The notes under the pieces are model-generated. The model did not search any database, had not been told where the DNA came from, and saw only the letters and a program-made list of their open reading frames with translations. A stretch of 64,000 nt of DNA from Strongylocentrotus purpuratus (taxonomy: Eukaryota > Echinodermata > Echinoidea > Camarodonta > Strongylocentrotidae): assembly GCF_000002235.5 (NCBI RefSeq), contig NW_022145597.1, forward strand, positions 29,032,423 to 29,096,422, read 5' to 3'. Made by a program: the position numbers and the translations under genes. Below, in pieces: positions 49,935 to 60,679 of this stretch (position 1 is the first letter of the stretch; each line of letters begins with the position of its first letter).

Positions 49935-51660
49935 AAGACATATGATAAGTTTATACGATTATCCGTTTCATTAAAGGAGGAACGGATCACTTTTTAAAGG
50001 CATATGTACATATGAATATCATGAATATCATTCGGTATATTTGATCATAATGAGGTAAATACACACCATCCATTCAATGCACAAGTCACATTAACACCTT
50101 TTAGATGTTGGCCAATCATAGTTATCTTCTTAATCAATATTGTGAATTCGAATGCCTGATATTACATAGATATTTCTTTCCACATTATGTTTTAATCATT
50201 CAAAGCAAATCTTGTTATAGATCAACTGTTAAACGTGTTAATTGTATTTAATGGACAAAGATTTTGTTCAAAAACTTTTTTGTTGTTGGTATACACATAT
50301 TACCAGAAAATGTTGTGACGACCTTGAAAAACAATATCGTCATTACAATTAGTATTTGTTGTCTTTTGTACGTCGTGTGTATTTAATAATCATGTGGGTG
50401 CCGGTTATCATGGGCTTACTTGAGGACTTCGAAAGAGGGAAGGGAGTGTCATATATGAATACATGAACATGGACCAATCGAATATGAAGTCGTTGGTCCC
50501 ACCCCAACCATCAATCCCCCCACAGGCAAACCTGCCCACAAATTGTGTATAGAAAAAACCACTTCAGCAAGAAAAACTTGGATGTTGGATCCAACCTTTT
50601 CTTTAAATGTTCATTACTGATTTAGATGTCATAAATAGAACATTTTGTTTTAATTTTGTCAATCTGCATAGATATAAATGCCAGAATTATTTAATTGTTT
50701 TCCATTCAAATATTTATTTGTGATGCTATTGAATAGTTATATTAATAATTCGAGCTGTAATAAACATTGAGACAATTAAATAATGTATAACTGTGACATC
50801 AATAGTCTATGTATTCATTTGTATGTTATTTGTTAATGAGAATGTCAAGAATGCTCAAGGAAGACAAAATATATAGAGAGGGAGAATGACATTAGAATAG
50901 AAGGTAAAATGAGAAAGAGAAAGCAAATGAATATAAAAAACGAGATAAGAAAGAAAGAGAGATGGAAAGAAAGAAAGAATAAGAAAGAGGGGTGAGGACG
51001 ATGAACAGCGACAGAATGAGTTAGTCATTTAATAATTATAGTATTACATTGTTCAAATTTGTATCATGAGGAAAGTGGAATTTATTTATTAAATATAATA
51101 TGAGAAGAAATGGGAAGTGGTAGACATTGAAGATTAAAATAATCTTCAGTGTCAAATGTAAAAAATTGTTATTCCATATAGATATCAAAATAACTTTTAA
51201 AAAGGTTCGATGAAAAGGCTTGGCGCGATATTACAACAGTGAGGAGTATAAACATCAGAGACAAACGAAGTAATATTTAATAAGAGTTTTGGGAAAAAAT
51301 TAATCGAGCACGGTTTTCCCCGATGTCTAATTTAGAACATTTTGTTGAACGACGGGTGAGTGAAAAGAATCCCGGCGGATATATGAGGCGGGAGTAGACA
51401 CCCAATCATCTGGCAATACGTTTACCATTCATTTTCAGCGCAGTAGTTCCTGACCCAGTTTCGTTCTCAGCCGCAATGTTGCGATTTCTCTCGTCCAAAA
51501 GCAACCGTATGCCTACTGTATTAAAAACCGTGTGACAACGTCGCCAAAACCATCCCCATATCGCACCTGTAGACAAATCTTCTATCATTAAGAAGGTCCC
51601 TGAGCTACAAATACTTTCATATTAACCAAATTAAAAAAAGTGATCGAAACCGTGATAATC
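49935..51660 (+). repeat. 3' block of UBL gene A, duplicated at 53467-55220
   Basis: Begins after the stop with the shared TTCATTAAAGGAGGA word and runs collinearly with the DNA after UBL gene B, through GAAAGAGA-rich sequence (50870-50995) to TTCTCAGCCGCAAT (51465). It shows that genes A and B's last two exons arose by tandem duplication of a block of about 2.3 kb. Confidence 0.8.
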
Positions 51661-51704
51661 CTGACCGAATACACAGCACTGATTAGATTACGACAAGGGA
51701 AAAC

Positions 51705-53466
51705 ATGAGTACATACGGAAACACCGGCAACGAAGGCCAGAGAGGGTATGGTGAAGGAAATAGCGATGTGAATACATATGGCAACAGAGGCAACGAGCCC
51801 TCCCGAAATAGAGTCAGTTCAATTATCTATAATATTTTCCTTTTCGTAGGTTTTAAATGTTGTGGACGTATTTTGTTTCGTCAAACATATAAGGTTAGGA
51901 TAAGGGATGCAATTGGGTTTTGGGTTTAAGGTTTGGTTTAGGGGTAGGTTTCGGTGGTATTTGGTCCACGGTTGAAATTATGCATTCAGATACAGAACGG
52001 TATTATTAAAAGCGATGAAGTAATTGTAGCCAGCGTATTGTCGTACGATTCCCCCCAAGCATTCAGTTAGCACTGATTTTCCTAACCAAACCCGATTGAG
52101 TAAGCAAAATATAATTATCCCCACCCTTACAAATATCTTCGAAATCAAGGTTTGATATTTCATGAATTTTAGTGAACGAATTTGTAGGATTTGAATGAGT
52201 GAACATCAGCATGCTTTTAGCTTGTACAGTTGATGCTTTCAAAAATAAGAAAAAATGATAGAACAGTAAAGCTGCAAGGATTTAAAAACATATATTTAAA
52301 AAAAAGTAAAATAACTGTACGCCTACTTTTATTATCGAATACCATAGTAATTATTTGTGCATTACGTGTAGGATTGTAAATGAGTACAAAAGTATGCCTT
52401 CAATGGGTTTATGAAGACTTTTGGTATCAACTAATAGGAACTATTATTAGAATAATTTAACAGAAAGAAAAGTGTGTTTTTACCTTATTCATGATATTAT
52501 TTCTATTATATAATATCTATAGTAACAGCTCAAATAAACTAATAAATTCATTTCCGGTATCGCATTTGCAGGACTTCATCAACATCAAAATATTCGTGCA
52601 TCCTGACAATAAGAGCCCTGTTTATATGCAGGCAAACTTAAAATGGACGCTCGACGAGCTACACTTCAGTTTGGCCGAAAAATGTAGCCTGACTCCCGGT
52701 CAGTGCCACTCATCTTGTGATGGATTGCTGCTGTCGGGTTCACGCAAGGTTTGGGAAACGGAGATAAAAAATGACTCCACCGTCATCCTCTACGAGGGCG
52801 AAGGGACCCCCACACCAGGAGTGATAAAAAACGAGCCTTCCAAGCACACTAAGGTACGTTGACATGACTTTGAAATACCACATAGATGTAGGCCAACTCG
52901 ATATAAGTATGTTATTTTAATACTAGATACAACAAATTTGAATATTGTTCTGGACTAATCTGTACACTAATCAAACAGTTGTGTGTAATAGTTCAAAAAA
53001 ATCTTATCATATAGTTTATATAAAATATAATTCATTTCCGGTTTTGTACTATACAGAAACAATGAAATGATGAATGGAATTTTTGTTTAATTCCAAGTGC
53101 TAGACAATTACCACCATTATGAGAATATGGAAATATGAACTCCATGCCATGCAAATATAAAGGTTAAAGCTCTCTTGACTACATTTTCTAATTGTCTTTA
53201 ATGTGTCCTTTTATTCACAGGTGAAGATAACCATCATACTCCTTAATGGAAAGACTCGTGATATGGAAGTAGACTTAGATCAGAAGCAAAGCTGCTTGGT
53301 TAAACAGGTTTCTGCTGAAATCGGTGTGCATGAAAGCCAGATCGACCTTATGCATGACGGAGAAAAATTAACGGGCTCGACGACACTGCGAGAGGCTAAG
53401 AAAAAGATAAAGAATGGAAGCAAAATGCATGTCGTTTTACGAGTCCGTGGGGGCGACAGTCAGTAA
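51705..53466 (+). CDS. tandem ubiquitin-like protein B, two UBL domains (ISG15-like layout)
   Basis: Exons 51705-51812, 52572-52853 and 53221-53466, all phase 0, 211 residues. Exon 1 is Gly/Asn/Tyr-rich (MSTYGNTGNEGQRGYGEGNS...) and ends RGNEPSRNR; its donor is GTCAGT where gene C has GTAAGT. Exon 2 encodes a first UBL-type domain (DFINIKIFVHP..., WTLDELHFSLAEKC, SGSRKVWETEIKNDSTVIL), which lacks RGG and runs into PTPGVIKNEPSKHTK. Exon 3 encodes a second, canonical UBL (VKITIILLNGKTRDMEVDLD..., HDGEKLTGSTTLREA) ending VVLRVRGGDSQ. Two UBLs in tandem with an RGG end and a short tail to be trimmed is the layout of vertebrate ISG15, but orthology is not claimed. The inter-domain linker repeats the N-terminal module of the neighbouring genes, suggesting fusion of two genes. 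Confidence 0.75.
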
Positions 53467-55220
53467 AAAAAATCATGTGCTTAGTTAATACGCTTCAAAG
53501 CACATGTATGACAGCCATTGTTGAATCATCTTTTTCATTAAAGGAGGATATTTACATATGAATATTATGATATCATTCGGTATATTTTATCATAATGAGG
53601 GAAATACACACCTTCCATTCAATGCACAAGTCACATAAACCCCTCTTAGATGTTAGCTAATCATGGTTATTTTCTTAATCAATATAGTGAATTCGAATGC
53701 CTGATACTACATCGATATTTCTTTCCACATTATGTTTTAATAATTGAAAGCAAATCTTGTTAAAGATCAACTGTTAAAAGTGTTTATTGTATTTCCATGG
53801 ACGAAGATTTTGTTCAAAAATTTGTTGTTGTTGGTATACACATATTACCAGAAAATTTTGTGACGACCTTGAAAAAACAATTTTCCAAGTGCCTGTAGCC
53901 GCCTACAAATATGTACCTACATTACAAGAAGTTTTCCGCTTTGAACCTTTACTTCACTCTTCATTAATGAAGATTTGCTGAAAGACGATATTATTGATAT
54001 AGTTCTGTGTTTTATCTTATTTGGGTAAATACATATCGTCATTACAATTCCTATTTTTGTCTGTTTACGTCGTGTGTAATGAATCATTATGTGGGTGCCG
54101 GTTATCATGGGTTTACTTGATGACTTTGAAAGGGGGAGGAGTGTCATATATGATTATAAGAACATAGACCAATTGAATATGTAGTAGTTGGTCCCAGTCC
54201 AACCTTCAATCCCCCACAGACAAACCTGCCCACAAATTGTGTATAGAAGAATCCACTTCAGCAAAATAAAATCGAATGTTGGATCCAACCGTTTTTTTAG
54301 ATGTTCATTACTGATTTAGATGTCATAAGTAGAAAATTTTGTTTTAATTTTGTCAATCTGCATAGACATAAATGCTAGAATTATTTGAATGTTACCCTTT
54401 CAAATAGTTCTTTGTAATGCTATTAAATAATAATATTAATAATTCGAGCTAGAATAGATATTGGGAAAATTAAAATATGTAAAACGGTGACACCAATAGT
54501 CTATTTATTCATTTGTTTGTTAGTTGTTGATGAGAATGCCAAAAATGTTCAAGGAAGACAAAATATATAGAGAGGGAGAATGACATTAGAATAGAAGGTA
54601 AATCGAGAAAGAGAAAAGAGAGAGCAAATGAATATAAAAAATGAGATAAGAAAGAGAGATGAAAAGAAAGAAAGAACAAGAAGGAGGGGTGAGGAAGATG
54701 AACAGCGACAGAATGAGTTGGTCATTTAATAATTATACTATTACATTGTTCAAATTTGTATCATGAGGAAAGTGGAATCTAAAGAGTGGTTTTGTCGTTC
54801 GTGAAGTACGGAGGGCAGGGATTATTTATTAAATATAATATGAGAGGAAAGGGGAAGTGGTAGACATTGAAAATTAAAATTATCCTAAGTGTCAAATGGT
54901 AGAAATTAGATTATTACTGAATATGGATCTCAGATAGCATGAAGTAAGCCTACCATGAGCATGATAAATTACTTGGATCGATATTGCAACAGTGTGAAGT
55001 TTAAACAAGAACCGAAGTAATTTTTGAAAGAGGCTGGGGAAAAAATCGATCGAGCACGGTTTTCGCAATGTCTAATCGAGATCATTTTTTTGAACAACAG
55101 GTCATTGACTAAACAAAAATCCCCGTGAGGCGGGAGTAGTGACCTAATTATCTGGCACAAAGTTTACTATTGGCGCTGTAGTTCCCCGAACCCAGTCTTG
55201 TTCTCAGCCGCAATTTTGAG
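53467..55220 (+). repeat. 3' block of UBL gene B (second copy)
   Basis: Collinear with 49935-51470, including the GAAAGAGA-rich tract (54590-54690) and the TTCTCAGCCGCAAT word at 55201. Just past this point the two copies part: here the small membrane gene follows, there the promoter of UBL gene B. Confidence 0.8.
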
Positions 55221-55249
55221 AAAAACGTGAACATTTAGAAGAAATCACC

Positions 55250-55663
55250 ATGAATCCTAGACCGACTCCCGGGCCAACTATCAACGAAAGTTGCCGGCAT
55301 CGTGTAAGTAGCAACTAAATAATTTTTAAGTGATTTTTATTTCTGAAATATGGTCAATCCTAGGAAGGAAAATGCTGTTCCAGGGGCTAGGTCTAAAGGC
55401 AATAATGTTTATTTTTCATTTGACAGAATGACCGAATATAGTTTTCAATTTCAACCCTATAAGCTTATCGACTGTTGAAGCCATGTGCTTAAGATATGTG
55501 ACATATTTTCATGTTACAAGGTTCTTCATTCAATCATATTTTAAAATAATATTCTGTTTGACAGATTACATCTCTCCCTGGTGTTTGCGGCATCATCTAT
55601 TTCTTTGGATTTGTTGCAATGGTCATCGCCTTCCTCTACTTTACCGGTGTTATCCATATATAA
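55250..55663 (+). CDS. 50-residue tail-anchored-like membrane protein inside the UBL cluster
   Basis: Exons 55250-55303 and 55565-55663, phase 0, with a short 261-base intron. Exon 1 encodes MNPRPTPGPTINESCRHR and ends at GTAAGT; NEP has become NES. Exon 2 (acceptor TTCTGTTTGACAG) encodes ITSLPGVCG, then one hydrophobic helix (IIYFFGFVAMVIAFLYF), then TGVIHI and TAA. The Y-[LF]-T-G-V ending matches the U1 protein at 36074. Its position between two UBL genes, with the same N-terminal module, is the clearest physical link between the membrane and UBL branches. An ATTGG box lies about 80 bases upstream and no TATA was seen. Function unknown; likely anchored in a membrane with the module in the cytosol. 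Confidence 0.65.
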
Positions 55664-55989
55664 TGCTCTTCGGACACCCTGTCGCTCACACCTAGTAAAT
55701 AATTACATATACTTATTAAACGTAGAAACAGAAATGATGTATGAAATCACAATTAACAATGCGATGGTAATCATGGTTCTAGAGGTTTGGGGGATTTGTA
55801 TGATTTATAAGATAACACTGCCAAAAGATCATGTCATAAAACATGACGAAGCATAAAGAAAGTCTGGTAAAAGTCTATACTTAGCAATAAGACAGCCAGA
55901 AATATTCAAATAATATCCCAGGCCCCATCAGAATAAAATTCCCTTTCTTTCAAAAATAGCGATCATTACGGCAAAGATTATTCTAGACC

Positions 55990-56245
55990 GAACGTATCTC
56001 TGACGTTTGTGTAATCTTGGGAATCCCCGCGTCCAAAAAATGCATACCCGCTCTTATAAAAGACCGAGCGACGACGTTGCAAAACCATTCTCCATATCAC
56101 ACCAGTAGACGAATCTCCTCTCTCATTAAGAAGGTTCCTGGGCTTACAGATCATATTATTCGAGTTCAACAAGTTATCAAAACCGTGATTATCCTGACCT
56201 AAAACAAGGAACCTAGTATCAGAGTAGATTGAGACAAGAATAAAC
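55990..56245 (+). promoter_or_regulatory. promoter and 5' UTR of UBL gene C
   Basis: Canonical TATAAAA at 56055-56061. The stretch aligns with 51475-51704 before gene B, where the TATA position reads ATTAAAAA instead, so gene B's promoter looks weaker. Shared downstream words include TCATTAAGAAGGT. Confidence 0.6.
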
Positions 56246-57284
56246 ATGTCGAGTACATACGGAAACACCGGCAACGAAGGCCAGAGAGGGTATGATGACG
56301 GAAATGGCGATGTGAATACATATAGCAACAGAGGCAACGAGCCATCCCGACATAGAGTAAGTTCAAATTATATAATACCTTCCTTTTTACAGGTTTTAAA
56401 CGATGTGGAAGTATTCTATTTCGTCAAAGTTGAAAGGTTCGGATTAGTGATGCAATTGGGTTTAGGTTTAGGGTTTGGCTTAGGGGTAGGTATCAGTGGT
56501 ATATTTGGATCCTGGGTGAAGTTATACATTCGGTTACAGAACGGTACTTTTAAAAGCGATGAAGTAACCACATAGATATAAGTATGAAGTTTTCAGAATA
56601 GAAGCAACAAGTGTGAATCTTTTTCTGGACTAATCTGTACACTAATCAAACAGTTGCGTGTTATGGTTTAGACAAATCTTATTATATAGTTCATGTAGTA
56701 CAAACAATTTTTATACCATACAGAAACAATGAAGTGATGAATAGAATTTATGTTTAATACCAAGTGCTAGGTATGTACCACCACTCCCTATGAGGATATA
56801 TATATATATATATATAATATATATATCAACACCTTTTCATTCAAATATAATGTTTAAAACACCCCTCAGTAGACTTTGTGCAAATATCCATCGAAATACC
56901 TATTGGAAAGACTCATAATAAAATGAGTTGAACAGAATGAAAGGAAAATGTGTCTTACCTTATTTTATGATATTATTCCTGTCATATTATATCCACAGTT
57001 ACAGCTCAAATAAACTAATGAAGTCATTTCCTGTATCACATTTTCAGGACGTTATCGACCTTTTAGTGAATCCAGGCAAAGGGAAGCAGTTGACGATGCA
57101 GGCAGACATAAACTGGACGCTCGATAAACTACACAGGAGCTCTGCCGAAAGATGTGGCATGAGTCACAGTCAGTGCTACTCAACTTGTGCCAGCAAGCCG
57201 GTTTCGGGCTCAAGCACGGTTCGCGAAGCGGGTATACGAAATGGCTACACCGTCAACCTCAATGCGCGTCTTCGCGGAGGCTAA
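56246..57284 (+). CDS. ubiquitin-like protein C, module exon plus one UBL domain
   Basis: Exons 56246-56356 and 57048-57284, phase 0, 115 residues. Exon 1 (MSSTYGNTGNEGQRGYDDGN..., ending RGNEPSRHR) closely matches exon 1 of gene B and has a GTAAGT donor. Exon 2 (acceptor CACATTTTCAG) encodes a 78-residue domain homologous to the first UBL of gene B: WTLDKLHRSSAERC, QCYSTC, SGSSTVREAGIRNGYTVNL. It ends NARLRGG directly at TAA. Thus, unlike A and B, the diglycine is already terminal and no trimming would be needed. Several Cys (in ERC, QCYSTC) are shared with gene B domain 1 and not with ubiquitin. Role as a conjugated modifier is inferred from the RLRGG end. Confidence 0.75.
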
Positions 57285-59250
57285 ACATGGTGACTTTAAT
57301 AAGAAGATTATTATATCATGACGTAATTTGTAAGATGTTAAGATATGTTGACCGACAGAGGTTATGTCATGTACGTGGCAGAAGACATGTATGCAGAATA
57401 AGTAATAATAAACGATGAGCATTTCTCATGAAAAGGGTACAGATGTAAATGAAGGCACATTGACTGATATATAAAACTGTCAAGTACAATCGATGGCAGT
57501 GGTTAAGTTTGGATGAACAGTTGTGTGACAAAATAGAGGTAACGAGAAACAACACAAGTCTATTACTTCTGTCAGCTATTCAAATTCATGATGAAATTGG
57601 CAGAGCCGTCAGCTTAGATTGAAAAGAAAGGACTAGATATAAACACGTCCAGCCAAGTTATCTAATGGCTGTGAGATAACTAGAGTGTGACGATAAGCTT
57701 GCAGTCAGCAAACGATTTAGGTTGCAAACACGCCCCGTTCACGAGATCCAGCGTCAACCCAACCGCCCACTTAAAATTTGACTTTGTTTGGACCCATTTG
57801 ATAATAATGTTTTCAGTAACTGACAAATTTCCACCAAGTCACGTGGAGTAATGTACTCTGAATAGCTAGATAATCATATTGTTTTAGTGCTAAATTTGTA
57901 GTTACTGTTACAATTATGTTTACTTGTTACGAGTATCGATCTTATTTCATTTTCGTTATGTTTGATCTGGAGTTTACCATTCTAAACGAGAAGGAGAGTT
58001 GATATACAGATAAATAAAAATGAAAAACATTCCAGATAAGTAAGATATGGATCTGAATAAATATTCATTGTAGATTTGGGGGTTTTAACCTCATATATAC
58101 ATCAGTACTTAGTGTTTAAGGTAGTTAAATAATACTTAGAAATTCGTTGCTTAATATAAGCTAAGAATATTATGACTCATCGACCCCCCCCCCCTTCTAA
58201 CTAGGAATATGGTAAAGAAACATTGTATTAAAAAATCTAAACATTCTGACTTTTTGAATATTCTTATTCTAAGATTATATACAGATTTATCTCTCTTACT
58301 TTTTATACAATGTCAATCTGCACTCTTTTATTTTGGTGTCTGAGTAAATTGATCATAATGGTTCTTTCAACTGTTTTTATTTCCTTAAACTGGCAAATAC
58401 TAGCATAATTAAGTAATTTAATTATTTTAACTCACTTGGTCTGTATGTGATATATTGTTGTTGCATACTATCAAGCCGACTATAGATTTAGGCGCTAGTA
58501 TGCGAATTTTTCTTTTCTAAGCAGAAGTACTGACATATGTATTCTATTTCAATCATTGATTGAATTAATATGATATCATTGTATATGTATAATATTATAA
58601 CGTTGCATATTTAATTATGAAATTGTGACATTTTTCAGTCGAATAATTGTTTACATCTCTTGATTGGTAGAATAAAATACTTTATTAGCAAATTGATTCA
58701 ATGCGATAAAAAAAAAACATGATTACATAGTCTTTCTTATATATAATATGTGCGATTAGATTTCGATACAGTTTAAGTGAAGCATGATATTTAGAGTGCA
58801 CGGAGAGAGAACGAAGGAACGGAAGAAGAAAGGAAAATTGAAGAAGGGAAATGTTAGGATTGGATTTTTTTAAAGGGAGAAAATGGAAAGAAGAAAGGCA
58901 GGGAGAGAGGAAAGGAGAAAACAATATATGTGATTGAGATAGAGAGGAAGAGAGTTAGAATCAGAGAGAAAAGGCATAACAGCTTCAGATGGATTGACAG
59001 GTAGACAATATAGGTTTAGAGAGAGGGAGAGAGTGAGAGAGAGAGAGAGAGAGAGAGATGTCGAGAACAAACTGGGTCGGATGATGATAAATTATGTGAT
59101 CACAGGACAAATTTTAGACTTGTGGTTATACAGAAATACATCTATTAAATAGGAACACTTTATAAACAGGACTAAATAATGTTTTGAATTGGAAAATCTG
59201 TCCTGTGCTAAAGTTTGTAAACAATCGTGACCCCTGAACCAACTCGTATG
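57285..59250. other. UBL-C 3' UTR, then AT-rich DNA with no gene seen
   Basis: AATAATAAACG at 57405 could serve as polyadenylation signal. A GA-rich tract (58790-59058) ends in a pure GA run near 59035-59056. The minus-strand Ser/Leu/Phe-rich frames here come from that tract. Confidence 0.45.
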
Positions 59251-59259
59251 GGCGGAATG

Positions 59260-59512
59260 ACACGACGATTCCTATTGGCTGGTAACACATCATATCACGC
59301 CTGATGAAACAAGACTTTTGGTTGGATACTTAAGGTGAATGAGTCACAGTCTGATTTGCATAATTTATACGCGCGCTCAGCATGCCTCATGAATATGGAA
59401 CAGCAAATGAATATTCAATACGTTAGGTATATATATTCACTGATGCTCGAAGATACGGGTTGGAGGATTAGTTTATAAGGAAATTGATTGCAGATGGGAA
59501 GCATATATAGAG
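59260..59512 (+). promoter_or_regulatory. promoter of the orphan first exon at 59513
   Basis: Contains ATTGG at 59274-59278, an AP-1-type TGAGTCA at 59340-59346, the octamer ATTTGCAT at 59354-59361 and TATATATA at 59429-59436, in that order before the ATG at 59513. The matches are by consensus word only. Confidence 0.45.
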
Positions 59513-59704
59513 ATGGATACAACAAGGAAAGGTGAATTTAGGACCAGTATTCCTTTATCAAATGGAAGTAATACTCATAACACTGGATGTGGTGGAACTA
59601 AAAATGAAGTACATCGCAAAAGGGAGGAAAAGACAGAAGAGATTCAATATCCAGAAACATTCAGCACAAAACAGAATGAACCGAAAAGAAAAAAAATAGG
59701 ATAC
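59513..59704 (+). CDS. orphan first coding exon with two NE-x-x-R motifs
   Basis: The frame is open from ATG to a GTACGT donor in phase 0 (64 codons), matching the phase of every first exon in the cluster. It starts MDTTRKGEFRTSIPLSNGSN. It holds GGTKNEVHRKR at residues 27-37, which lines up with GGQYNEPRRHK of the U1 protein, and KQNEPKRKK near the end. Acidic and basic residues (REEKTEEIQ) separate the two. It is about three times longer than the other membrane or knuckle first exons and may reflect a duplicated module. No terminal exon was found up to the minisatellite at 60680; it may lie beyond the window. Confidence 0.45.
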
Positions 59705-60679
59705 GTACGTATTTTTTGTTTGCACGTGTGTGTATTATCATTTGCATGCATTTATAGTTCCTTTAATTCATATATCCATAGCCTCATTCAAGTTCCAACC
59801 TTTTTTAAATCTCTCATCTCAACCCCCCCCCCCCCCCCCCCCCCTAACGCTATCATACGTTAACCATAACTATTATCCCTTTATACACATATTCTCCTAC
59901 GGAACAGACACAGCTAAAATAGCGCACTCTATGTGCAACCGAGGGAACAGAACAACGAGTCTTTGCAAAATTTGAACACGAGAGGGCGCCAGAGTGATAT
60001 TCGATAAGTCATACTTTGCATTAGTATGCCACTTTACTCACATTCTATCACAGTTTCATATACCAAGTCATAATATATATATATAGACTAGTGAATTTAA
60101 CGGAAATATAACTTTTAGAAGAGATATGTGAGTATTCTTGAGCAAGGCAACGAATAACATTAAATGGGGCATCACAAAAATAAGCATATATTTAGGGTCC
60201 ACATTTCAAGATTTTTTTCCCGTGACGATACGCAAAATTCATCTTTTTTATCTACTTTAGACTATAATCTTTAATATATGACTAAATTTAGAACAATTTA
60301 TTGATTCAATTTTGGTTTATCATAGGGGTGACGACTGCATGTCACGTAATCCCTTGCGGAAGCAGATCGCGATTATATGACTATACGGAATCCAACACGA
60401 GGTGGCGCTATAACATATCACACGGCGGTCTATCTCAGTGTGTGATTTCGTTGTACTGTATTTTCACAACCGCATGGCGGGTCTTTCTATGCCTTCCAAA
60501 CGTAGTGACGTCTGGAGGCAATACGTTTTTAGTTAATCTGTCCGTGTGTCCGTTTGTTACCCACACGCTCGTCCGTCAGTCCTTCCGATCATCCATTTAT
60601 GGGGGTATGTCGACTCTGTCCTTTTTTCCCAATTTCAATTATCGCGATATTTCAAAAACCAAGTGATATAATGATAAAA
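59705..60679. other. intron-like or intergenic DNA, no gene seen
   Basis: Contains a C run at about 59822-59844. The 121-codon frame at 60301 has no paralogue or splice context that fits phase 0. Confidence 0.35.

Noticed and set aside
60301-60666. 121-codon plus-strand frame
   Set aside because: No paralogue, no recognisable domain, and the possible acceptor at its start gives the wrong phase for this gene family.
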